In this document: one piece after another, positions 9,781 to 17,904 of the stretch
How positions within the stretch are numbered: position 1 is the stretch's first letter
How the letters are laid out: each line of letters starts with the position of its first letter
From: Monoraphidium neglectum
Lineage: Eukaryota; Chlorophyta; Chlorophyceae; Sphaeropleales; Selenastraceae
DNA: 17,904 bases
Direction: 5' to 3'
Assembly: GCF_000611645.1 (NCBI RefSeq)
Contig: NW_014013060.1
Coordinates: forward strand, 4,507 to 22,410
Position numbers and translations under genes: made by a program
The notes under the pieces: generated by a model
Told to the model about the DNA's origin: nothing
Database searches by the model: none
What the model saw: the letters and a program-made list of their open reading frames with translations, nothing else

Positions 9781-9808
9781 CAAATCCGAGACTCTGGCAC
9801 TGGAAGTA
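9781..9808. repeat. Second copy of repeat module A (28 nt, identical)
   Basis: It is identical over 28 nt to 9297-9324 (starts CAAATCCGAGACTC, ends CACTGGAAGTA). It follows a 9-bp-arm hairpin at 9755-9775 almost directly. Confidence 0.85.
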
Positions 9809-10290
9809 GGTACAGGCTCGGGAGACGGAAAGCATGGAAACATCACGCTGAAAACCCCGTCTGCTTTCCTGCGATACACCATTGCGCCTGCTCGCCGAGC
9901 GAGGTGCTGGTGCCCAGGCTCACAGCTGGCGACTCCTGAGCCCACTTCAGTAGGAGTGCGACCTTGCCCATGGCGCCGCTCCCCGACTATAGAGTGCATT
10001 TCTGCAATGATTTTTTACAATTCAATGTGTGTCTGAGGGCAAACCACACCGCGCTTGGGCGGCATCAAGGAGGTTTTTGGTGGCGCCCATCATAGGCACG
10101 CAGCCATTTTTGTAATGCAGTTGGGGAGGGGCCATCACGTCCCTTGGGCCGCAGTCACAGGCTTTGTGTGCGTCAACATTTACAGTCCTGCCTCGCGGGA
10201 TGACATGAGAGCCACGGGCTGTGCACGTCTCAGCAGCAAGGGCTTTGTTGGCGCCAGTGAGTCACTGCTGCCCGGTTACAACCTACCCAT

Positions 10291-10308
10291 CCAGGTGCAT
10301 GCACCTGG
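10291..10308. repeat. Perfect 18-bp palindrome
   Basis: CCAGGTGCATGCACCTGG is fully self-complementary. It is followed two bases later by a second strong hairpin and lies about 480 nt past the dehydrogenase stop, so it may be in that gene's 3' UTR or mark an element end. Confidence 0.85.
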
Positions 10309-10310
10309 AC

Positions 10311-10339
10311 CACCCAGCAGCACGTGCTGCTGCTGGGTG
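10311..10339. repeat. Inverted repeat, 12-bp arms, 5-nt loop
   Basis: CACCCAGCAGCA pairs perfectly with TGCTGCTGGGTG around CGTGC. It forms a tandem pair of hairpins with 10291-10308. Confidence 0.85.
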
Positions 10340-10788
10340 TCGACACACGGAAACGTTTGTACATCACATTGATATTTGAGTGGTTGCAATGCATAGAATT
10401 ACTCGGCGTGCAGCACCCGCCAGTTGGTGTCGCGGCAGGCAAGCCAATGTGTATGTGCGCGCCGCCAGTCTCAAGGCTGCATGTACCAGCACTGGGATGC
10501 CATCTCAATGAGAAATGGTGCATTGATGCGTCTGCGCGCGCAGCCCTTGTGATCAATTTGGCAGCAGCTGTCACTGCCAGTGACCTGATGAGGACGTGCA
10601 TGCCCGAGCGCCCCTCGCCCAGCCGCCCTGCCTTGCTTGCTTCGAGGGCTTCGAACCGTTAAAAGGATCTACATAGAAAGGACCACCAATCAACGGAAAA
10701 CAAGTCAGACAACCTGCGGACAAACACCCTGTTCACCGCCAAGGGGGCGACACATGCAATCACGCTGCTGGATGATATCCCGCTGATG

Positions 10789-13700
10789 TCACTGCGCCAT
10801 GGCCCGGCTGGTGCCGCCGCCATCAACGACCAGCAGAGAGCCCGTGCAATAGTCTGCAGGTGAGGGTTTGACGCGAAGACACGTTGGCAAGAGCGACACG
10901 GCGGGGGCGACGCTTGTGCGTGGTGGCGACTAGGAGAAAGGTGAGAGCACGGTTTCAAAGGGCCCTCAGCGGCGGCCGCAAGCATGCTGGTGGCCAACTG
11001 ATTCACCCCAGCAGAGCGCCAGTTGGCGAGCCGTTTCACCCAAGCAAGGCACTCCATCTGCCCCATCCGATCCCCCCAACCCACCCCACCCCCAAACCAG
11101 GCACTGTTGATTAAGCAGGGGACACCGTGAGAAAGCTTTGAAAACAGCTGAGAACCCGTTATACCCCATCTCAATTGGCCAAAAGCCCTTCAACATCAAT
11201 TGTTCCCCAGTGTGTCGTCATTCCCGCAGGGTCACCCTCCTTGATGACCTGTCAATCCCCGATGCCTTCCCTCCTCCCCTCAACCGTGGAGGCATGACCT
11301 CCCACCCACCCCTACCTCAATGCACCTCCTGACCCAGGACATTCCTTTGCTGGCCCAGCACACGTACCTGCCGCGTGAGATGAGAGGAACAGAATGGGAC
11401 CCACGATGTCCTCGGGCTCGGCCAGGCGCCCCAGGGGGATTCGATTGAGAATGTAAGACAGCTTGTGAGGGTCATCCTGGGTCAAGAGCATAGGGCGAAT
11501 GGCCGAGGGTAGGTGCAGTTGCACATTGTGCACTTAAAAACTTTCTTTTGAGAATTTTGTGGGAAGCCGAAAAGGCTGGTCTGGTTTGCCCTGATCGGTA
11601 TTATGCACTCAGCTGAGATGCGCTGCAAGTTTCAGTACAGGGTGTAGTTGAGGATGAATAATTTGAAGGGGGGTGTTTTTGTGGAGTTGATTTGTTGGAG
11701 CAGGGAGGAGCCGTCCAAAAATCGCGGCTGTTTCAGAGGGGTGGAGGCAGGCAGATCGGTAAGCCTGTGCAGCCTGCGCACGCACCAGAATGCGCGTCGT
11801 GAACGGCGTGTTGACTGCACCTGGCAGCACCACATTCACATTGATGCCGTCCTTGGCCCTGGAAATGCGTGTGATAACAGTGGGTGTGCAAGACTGGAGT
11901 CGACGTTGCGTAAGCCACGAACCACCAAAAAAATGACTGAGGGAGTCCAATATCTGGTGGCCGCAACCAAGCAGCCAGGCGCGTTTGTTTATTTCAGCAC
12001 CGGCATGCTGACGGCCGTCGGCGCGCCCAAACACGTGCATGGTCACCCTCATTAAGCCCCGCCCATCTGATCGCCCCCCTCTCTCCTGCTGGCGCCCGCA
12101 CCATGCCAGGGCGAGGCTCTTGGCCAGGGGTATGACCGCCCCCTTGCTGGCGCAGTAGGCCAGCTGTGGACCGTACCCAGTCAGGCCTGCGCGGCGGGCG
12201 GAGTGCAGGCGGAGTCGTGCTCATCATGCATCGCGACTCATGCATTGCGGCTGAGCATGCGGCGCCAAGCAAGAAGAGTGCGCCGCAGAAGGGTGTCAAG
12301 CAAGGTGGGGCCTGCTGGTCTGGGCCCCTTGATTCCAGGGCTTGGGGTTCCTGGCCCAAGCCCATCTTGCTGATGATAAGGGCTTGGCCTGTTGGCTGGG
12401 TACTGCAGCTGCAGGTCACTGTTCCACGCGATGCAGTGCCGCGTCGCGTCGCATCGCGCCAATTCGGTCGATGCGATAGCGCGCCGCAGTCTATGCCAGG
12501 CAGCCAGCACCATGACCGAGTCTGTGGGGCGTCGTCGCAGCCCCCGCCTCCACGCGGGGACGCCAAAGCAGGCGCCCTCGAGCGTGCGTGCTTGCAAGAG
12601 CCGCATAGACACACGCGCATATGTGCAGCCCACCGGCGACGCTGCTGGTGATCACGATTTTGCCGCAACCGCTCTTCTTCAGGAGGGGGTAGGCGGCGCG
12701 CGTGGCGTGCAGCACGCCGTCCTGTTGAGTGGGAGTTGATGGGGCAGGCTGATGGGCGTGGGGGGCTGGAGCGTCATTCGTGCTGTCAATCACACGCTTC
12801 ACAAGACATACAAGATTGTCATGAGCCTGGAAGCGTGCTCACGCGACCCCGCGGCTCATTCACTTGTCTCTGCAGTCATCGCACACACACTCACTCCCAA
12901 GAACATCCCCCCCCAAAAACACACACACGCACTTGCTCAAACGCATGCACGCGCACACAAGGCGCGCGCGTGCACACACACGCACGCACTCACATGAACG
13001 CAGACATAAAAATACAAACACACGATGGATTCATCGCAATGCTGTCTGCCTGCACCAATACGGTGCGCGGTGGCACATCACAGGAATATATAGGGCCCCA
13101 CCACGTTGACCGCAAACACGTTCTTGTAGTTCTCCTCGTCCAGCTCCTCTGGCGGCTGCATCAGCCCCAGGATCCCGGCGTTGGCCACCAGCACGTCCAG
13201 GCCGCCATAGACCCTGGGGATGGGTCATTGGTGATAGGGGCATAAGCAAGCAGATTCGCACGTCTATGAGCCTACAATAACTCCGTAATTTCATGTTTTG
13301 AATATGTCATTGGGGGGATATTGGGTGTGTGTTTCGGGTTGACGGCTTGATTGCGTGTGGGGCTGGCAGGGATTTGGGGTGATCGGTGGCAACATGTGGT
13401 TCGGGCAGACCTCAACAACACCACTGCAGTCGGCCGTTTGTTGGGCGGTCTGGCATGAAGGCGATGCCTTGGCACAAACACTGGCTGGCTTTGCCTTTTT
13501 TAGAGGCCCCCCGCATCGACAGACCTGCTGGCAGAGGGGCACAGAAGCACATGGAAACAGCACCACAGCACCACAGCACCACAGCACCACAGCACCACAG
13601 CTCCACAGCACCACAGCACCACAGCACCACAGCGCCACAGCGCCACAGCACTGCAGCTGCAGCAACCAATCCCGACGCGTGACACGTACGCAGAACCACG

Positions 13701-15168
13701 CCCTCACCCACCTCTCCACCTCCCTCATGGCGTCGTCAACGCTCCCCCTGTCCCTCACGTCCATCGACAGCGGCAGCGCGGAGCGCCCCAGGCCCTCCAC
13801 CTGCGTTGGGGGCGCCGCCACCAGGGAGGTCCCTCGAGGGTCAAGCAATACTCCTGATAGAAAAAACTACACACTCCATGGGAGGCGAGTTGTTTGAAGG
13901 CGCAGCGAGGAGTCATGGAGCCGCCGCACATGCACCAATGGTCATTTCAAGAGATACAGCAGGACGCGCAGGGGCTGACTTGCAGGCAGCACCCAAGACT
14001 TCAGTGGGGCCAGCAAGCCTCGCCCTTCACAGTGGGCACATCAAGCCCAGCCCCAGCGACCTTTGAGGCCAGGGAATCCAGGTCAGCGGAAGTGCATGCC
14101 AGGTCAGCCAGCACCACGTCAGCCCCTGCCCTTTTGTTCGTGGCGGCGACGACGCGGTGTGGTTGGGTGGCGGGAAGGAGCTGTGGGTATTATAGCCAGA
14201 GAAGAGTTCGCAAGCCTGCCATCCAGCGCAGGCCATCAACCAGCCTACCTTAGTCATTGCATGCATGTAAAGAACGATTGCAGGGTGTGCGTGGTTGATG
14301 GGAAGAGAATTGGAGATGGCAGGATTCATGGACCGCTGCAAGCACAGCAGTGTGCTCGTCCGAGGCGCTGGTTGTGCGAACGCTGCCCTCCAACTGCCAG
14401 CACTGGCCCGCACCAGCCCCCACGCCTGCCCACGGCCGCTCCCTTTCCGTATCACGCAAGCCAGGCCAGCTGCGGTAATCAATGGCACCGCCCTCACGGC
14501 GGTCGTTGGGCATGCGCTGCCGCATGCGTTCGCGTGTGCCGGCACGCGCGGGGCTAGTCACCTCGCAAAGCCCAAAGCGCACGCCTTGCCGACGCCGCCC
14601 GCGGCGCCCGTGATCAGAGCAACCCTGCCCTCAAATGTGAAGAGGCCCCCCAGATGCTCCAGCACTTCCTCATGGCTGCCCCTGGGGTTTTGGGGGGCGA
14701 AGCAGGCCGCAACTGTGAGTGTGTGCTGGAAGGACACATTTATGAAGGGCTGCACAATCCCGTGCGCAGGGCGGAACCCCAAACAGCAGCTGGTTGAGAA
14801 ATGATCGCCTTGGTGGCATGGCGGCACCCACGCTAGGAGCCAACCTAGGAGGTGGGCGGCCCGCGTAGTGACGCGCGGCGCCGGCGAGCCCCGCCACGAT
14901 GGCGGGCGTTCCCATAGCTGTGTTGTGGTGGGCGTGGCGGCCGACGAGCAGGGGAACTGTCACGCACCACGACCTTTATCAACGTCTCACACACGGCGTC
15001 TTCGTACAGGAACCAGCAAGGCCGTTGGGTGGTGAAGCTGTTGCCTTGCACTCGTCGCGTGGGTGTGCACATGTGCTTGCGGCGACGCGCGATGGACCTG
15101 AGGCGGTTGTGGAAGGCCTGGGTCGCACCTTGCGCCAGAGCGCGACCTAGACCTGATATGAGAGCCAT
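10789..15168 (-). CDS. Short-chain dehydrogenase/reductase (classical SDR), 10 exons, about 302 aa
   Basis: It should be an NAD(P)-dependent oxidoreductase of the classical SDR type; the substrate is not known. Exons in transcription order: 15168-15071 (tentative), 14681-14562, 14130-14061, 13800-13712, 13213-13102, 12721-12634, 12186-12102, 11858-11786, 11476-11368, 10853-10789. They total 909 nt with all phases agreeing. Motifs: TGAAGGVG (57-64) in LFTFEGRVALITG; Asp82 at the end of beta-2 (VVLADL), favouring NAD over NADP; MDVRD; VANAG; and the catalytic tetrad Asn162, Ser190, Tyr203, Lys207 (VNVDG, ITSSVAG, YCASK). These are followed by VNVVLPGAVNT, IPLGRLAEPEDIVG and a terminal GSLLVVDGG. 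Closest in feel to FabG and gluconate 5-dehydrogenase-like enzymes. The first exon would give a basic, acid-free leader, perhaps mitochondrial or plastid. Without it, the frame opens at ATG 14827. Confidence 0.88.
12880..13025. repeat. CA-rich microsatellite in a dehydrogenase intron
   Basis: Degenerate ACAC/CGCACA repeat fills much of the intron between exons 13213-13102 and 12721-12634. Read on the gene's strand it is a GT-rich tract. Confidence 0.75.
13558..13652. repeat. 9-bp minisatellite (CAGCACCAC)n, about ten copies
   Basis: The unit CAGCACCAC repeats in tandem with a few A-to-T/G variants (CTCCAC, CGCCAC) towards the right. It lies in the 498-nt intron between dehydrogenase exons 13800-13712 and 13213-13102. 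It is open in several frames and creates long spurious ORFs, but carries no coding signal. Confidence 0.9.
15071..15168 (-). other. Tentative first exon of the dehydrogenase: targeting peptide
   Basis: ATG at 15168-15166 begins MALISGLGRALAQG and continues with Arg-rich residues to RRRKH with no Asp or Glu, as in an organelle presequence. A GTGCAC donor at 15070 leaves phase 2, which matches the CCCCAG acceptor before 14681. Other donors and an intron-less start at 14827 also fit, so this exon is a proposal. Confidence 0.4.
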
Positions 15169-16101
15169 TTGAGTAATAAGTCTCTCAGGCGCCGTTCCGG
15201 AAGATCAAGATTGCAAGGACTCCGACCTTGATTTCCGGGATCTCGCTCTATCAGCGCACTTAACCGCCACACAAAGACACTCCACGCTAAATGGTCTCAT
15301 ACGCGCTGTCACGGTGTCAAGCGCGATGGCGCGGTTGGGCCCACTACTCGCTTAATCGCTGAGTCACCATCTGCACCCAAGGTCTGCAGACCATGACCTG
15401 CAGTGGCCAGGTGATGGGCTCTACCACAGTGTATAATGCCGCAGCAAGCGTCTCAATCATGCTGGGTTTGCTCCGCACATGCTCGGCACAGCTGCGCTTC
15501 GGCATGAACTCTGTGAAGTGCAAGCAACAAAACCATGCTTCACAACCAAGATTTTCTCTGCCATGGGGCCTGTCACCAGCAATGTGCCAAACGCCCATGA
15601 TCTTGACCTACACCACCACACCCTTCATGGGGTTTGGCTGCCCACCCTGCGGCAGGCGGGTCCTGCACCTTGTCAGTAAGGTTGACACCCACCCGGTGCA
15701 CAAGCGCACCCCAGCTGACTTGCAACCACCGTCCGCCACGTATTGTGCCCTGAACCAAACACCGTTAGGCCAACAACGCCTTCACGCCCACGTCATATAT
15801 CAACTTGTAAATTTTTAGAGCACGGCAACACGCCACATGTTGCTGTGCAGAGAGTGTCGAGATGCCCCCAAATAACACCTGCTGGATTGGCTTAGTCAGT
15901 ACAGCCGCCTATGCAAATGCCCACGTCTAGGCTCCTACCTGCTGCATCATACAACCCTGCATGCGGCCCACCTTCCAGTATGCAAATGGCGCTGCTCAGG
16001 TCCGACATACTTTTTGCGACATGAATGTTTGCAGTTGACAATCATGGGCACCATGACGCCAATGGGTGCAGCCAGTTAATGTAGCCGGTCGCTGCAGCTA
16101 A

Positions 16102-16149
16102 CTGCTGTTTGTAGCCTATGCAACAGACAGTAGCCATCACAAACAGCAG
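16102..16149. repeat. Inverted repeat, 11-bp arms, 26-nt loop
   Basis: CTGCTGTTTGT (16102-16112) pairs perfectly with ACAAACAGCAG (16139-16149). GTAGCC/TAGCC recurs three times within and beside it (about 16081, 16111 and 16131). Confidence 0.65.
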
Positions 16150-16363
16150 CCGCCTGCTCAAGGCATACATATATGCCATCGGCGTTCATTGAACACTTCA
16201 GTAACTGTTGAGCAACAACCGCCTCATATCCGCCCGCACGTGTGCACAACTGCGCAGCCCCGCATTAGCACCGCAGCTGCCCTGTGCCACAGCCCCAACC
16301 CGCCTGTGCGTATTACGGTACGCAGCAGCTGTTCCGACAGCTCCCGCGGCAGCAATTTGTGTG

Positions 16364-16368
16364 TTACA
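16364..16368 (-). terminator. Candidate UGUAA poly(A) signal of the SET gene
   Basis: TGTAA on the minus strand, about 40 nt past the TAG stop at 16408-16410. It would give a very short 3' UTR, so this is only a candidate. Confidence 0.3.
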
Positions 16369-16407
16369 GCACGACGCAATTGGCGGTGCTCCGCCACCAG
16401 CATGAAT

Positions 16408-16899
16408 CTACTTCGGCGCCATCGCCGCGCACGCGGCGTCAACGACTGCCAGCTTTGACCGCCTGTACTCAGCAACCAGCTCCGCGGCCCTACCGCCATC
16501 TCCAGTGTCGTTGAGGTCTTTGCTGTCACCATTTCCATGCTCTGGCGCCTCAACGAGTGCTGCCCTGATCCACTGCAGGCGGTCCACCACCAGCTCACCC
16601 ACACTGACATCCCGCAGCCCAGCAGGCACCTCCAAACCGCTGTCCGCCACACCACCGCCCTCGCCGGCGCCGCCGCCTTGGAGCCGCTGCCGCTCCCGTG
16701 CATCGGCGGCGGCGGCGGCGGTGACAACTTGCACGGCCCGCGCCAGGCGGCCATCGAGGCCGCCGGCTGTCACCACGAGCCGGTCGAATGTGGACAGGCT
16801 GCCCGAGGCTCCGTCCTGTCCACTCGCCTCCACCGCCCGCTCAGCTACTCTCTGCCAGAAATAGGGCTCCTGGCTTCCACCGGATGCCTCGTTCTCTGC

Positions 16900-16937
<38 letters not shown>

Positions 16938-17033
16938 GTTGCAGTCCTTCCCGGTCGCCGCTGCCGCCGATGTCGCCACCGCCACCGCCGCCGCTGCTGA
17001 TGCCGCCGCTGCTGCTGCTTGCGCTAGTCCTGG

Positions 17034-17078
<45 letters not shown>

Positions 17079-17842
17079 GGCTACTGCTGCTGCTGCTGCT
17101 GCAGTAGTCACAGTAATGCTGTGCCAGGTCAGCCAGACCTGTGTATACCACCACGCTCTCAAAGGGGTTGGCGTCTGGCACAAACCCAAACAGCATGAAA
17201 TAGGGCTCGGCCGGCCAGGCGTGGCCGTATGATATACACACCTCCTCCCCGTCGCTGACGCCGTCGTCACCTGCCACCAGCTGGAAGAAGCTGGTTGGCA
17301 GCTGCCCGGCGGCTGCCGCCGACGCGAGGTCAACAGGGGCGACCTCTTCCAGGGCAGCGGCGCCCTGGCAGGCGTCTGGACTGTGGACTATCCGGACTGT
17401 TGCGTTGGCAGCCTCCCCAGCATCATTGGCCATGTCCACTCCTTCACATGACAGTTCGGTGGGGGTATTCCAGCAGCAGCACACGCAGTTCATAGTGCCA
17501 GATGCTGTACAAGCGTTTGTACAATGCACAAGGGGCACGAAGTAGTGCGCAAAGCACTGAGACATTCTCTTGCAGTGAGCTCTCGACCACTTTGCAGCTG
17601 CCGCCTCAAATGCGTGCCATGCGTCTAGCCCTGCATGCTGCACCGCCCATGCATCCGACCGCACCTGGGACAGACAAGTGAAGTCCGAGGGAAGGATCAA
17701 AGAAGCAGCGGGAGTGCAGCACCTGCACTGCCCACAGCAGGTCATCCCAATCGCAGCTGATCGCTGCCAGGTCAGCAGAGAGGGCCTCATAGCAGTCTTG
17801 CAGTGTTGACTGCATGTTGGTGATATCCTTTGCAAGGGGTTC
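16408..17842 (-). CDS. SET-domain protein lysine methyltransferase, Rubisco LSMT/SETD-like (5' partial)
   Basis: It likely transfers methyl groups from SAM to a lysine (or, as SETD3 does, a histidine) of a non-histone protein. Two exons are seen in transcription order: about 17842-17665 (5' boundary uncertain) and 17441-16408, joined in phase 1. SET landmarks: DWDDLLWAVQVLHSRCFF, LSVPGVDMANDAGEAANATV and GEEVCISYG, followed by FMLFGFVPDANPFE, the usual bridge to the Rubisco-LSMT substrate-binding domain. That C-terminal domain holds a roughly 30-residue serine-rich run and a 12-residue glutamine run, then ends with YRRSKLAVVDAACAAM and a TAG stop. The usual Asn-His of the SAM site is Asn-Asp here. 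The N-terminal half of the SET domain lies beyond the window. Plastid location is possible but its leader is not visible. Confidence 0.85.
16900..16944 (-). repeat. CAG triplet run encoding polyglutamine in the SET protein
   Basis: On the coding strand, nearly uninterrupted CAG codons give LQR followed by twelve Gln. It falls between the SET bridge and the helical substrate-binding domain, in a stretch rich in Gly and Ser, so it is probably a surface loop. Confidence 0.9.
17034..17103 (-). repeat. AGC triplet run encoding polyserine in the SET protein
   Basis: The same triplet as the polyglutamine run, but read one base out of phase, so it encodes Ser (seven Ser, Arg, fourteen Ser, then ARTSASSSS). 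It begins just after the QHYCDYC sequence. Confidence 0.9.
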
Positions 17843-17904
17843 GAGTGATGGTGATGGTGATGGTTGAGGTATGTGCGTGTGTGTTTTTGTGTCTTTGTGT
17901 GTGT
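17843..17904 (-). repeat. GT microsatellite at the right edge, probably SET gene intron
   Basis: GATGGT repeats and then a GTGTGT/TTTGTG tract run to the window end. On the gene strand this is a CA-rich tract just before the exon, the same arrangement as at the left edge of the window. Confidence 0.6.

Larger units (their letters stand above)
9136..10788. other. Intergenic region with repeats, between membrane-protein and dehydrogenase genes
   Basis: It holds the 5' flank of the membrane-protein gene and the 3' flank of the dehydrogenase gene, both on the minus strand. No coding exon can be supported. It contains the repeat modules at 9297-9808 and inverted repeats at 9755-9775, 10291-10308 and 10311-10339. 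Minus-strand TGTAA motifs that could end the dehydrogenase transcript are at 10276-10280, 10180-10184 and 10015-10019. Confidence 0.6.
15169..16407. other. Intergenic region upstream of the dehydrogenase and past the SET gene
   Basis: It is less GC-rich than its neighbours. I find no exon, RNA gene or mobile element that can be supported. It should contain the dehydrogenase promoter and the SET gene 3' UTR. Visible structure: an inverted repeat at 16102-16149 and GGCATA/TATGCC at 16162-16177. Confidence 0.55.

Noticed and set aside
10584..10612. CCTGATGAGGACG, a second hammerhead-like start.
   Set aside because: No GAAA core follows at the right distance.
10644..10662. GGTTCGAAGCC on the minus strand, like a tRNA T-arm.
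   Set aside because: The flanking bases do not form a T-stem and there is no matching D or anticodon arm or acceptor stem.
10055..10662. Plus-strand frames of 105 and 112 codons.
   Set aside because: The composition looks random, one of them runs through the palindromes, and no splice partners are seen.
13079..13082. Donor at 13081 after GPYIFL as the end of dehydrogenase exon 13213-13102.
   Set aside because: It leaves phase 2, which does not fit the exon starting at 12721. Ending at 13102 (phase 0) gives VNVDGVLHATRAA, as expected for SDR enzymes.
13558..13652. CRISPR-like array.
   Set aside because: The 9-bp units are contiguous with no spacers; this is a minisatellite in a eukaryotic intron.
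13291..13711. Several long minus-strand frames rich in VVLWCCGA and plus-strand frames rich in HHSTTAPQ.
   Set aside because: They come from the 9-bp minisatellite and lie inside an intron. Only 13800-13712 is coding.
14033..14060. Longer version of dehydrogenase exon 14130-14061 using the GTGAAG donor.
   Set aside because: It is in phase but adds about ten residues (VAGAGLDVPT) to a loop whose length already fits the family without them.
15344..15818. Open frames of 84 to 141 codons on both strands in the intergenic region.
   Set aside because: There is no recognisable motif, neighbouring exon or family pattern; frames of this length are expected in such sequence.
16537..17232. Long plus-strand open frame with polyleucine and polyalanine.
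   Set aside because: It is the antisense shadow of the SET gene's triplet runs, while the minus strand carries clear SET and LSMT motifs.

Overview
The window looks like nuclear DNA of a green alga, most likely a chlorophycean. It is GC-rich and densely interrupted by introns of roughly 220-560 bases with GTGAG/GTGCG-type donors and CAG acceptors. It carries long (CA)n/(GT)n tracts and CTG/CAG triplet runs, and it encodes a CHASE-domain TKL kinase and a SET protein of the Rubisco-methyltransferase type. The species is not determined. I built the gene models by hand from exon phase, splice signals and family motifs; no alignment or search was run.

Layout. (1) 134-6692, plus strand: the 3' part of a receptor-like kinase gene, 16 exons seen, 774 residues in frame. 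The protein is an extracytoplasmic CHASE sensor, one membrane helix, a short coiled linker, a TKL-type kinase domain and an acidic Gly/Ala-rich tail. Its 5' end lies before the window. (2) 6693-7821: convergent intergenic region. (3) 7822-9135, minus: a three-exon gene for a 336-residue multi-pass membrane protein of unknown function. (4) 9136-10788: intergenic, with a scrambled dispersed repeat and several strong inverted repeats. (5) 10789-15168, minus: a ten-exon short-chain dehydrogenase/reductase of about 302 residues with every expected catalytic motif; only its 5' exon is uncertain. (6) 15169-16407: intergenic. (7) 16408-17842 and beyond, minus: the 3' part of a SET-domain protein methyltransferase gene with serine and glutamine homopolymers inserted in its C-terminal domain. 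Its 5' end lies past the window.

The genes do not form an operon and show no obvious shared pathway. The kinase points rightward and the other three genes leftward. Both ends of the window fall in CA/GT microsatellite that is probably intronic, so both edge genes are cut there. The features most worth follow-up are the CHASE-TKL kinase fusion, its 17-base micro-exon carrying the catalytic loop, the Asn-His to Asn-Asp change in the SET motif, the apparent two-fold repeat in the unknown membrane protein, and the unexplained repeat cluster at 9.3-10.3 kb.
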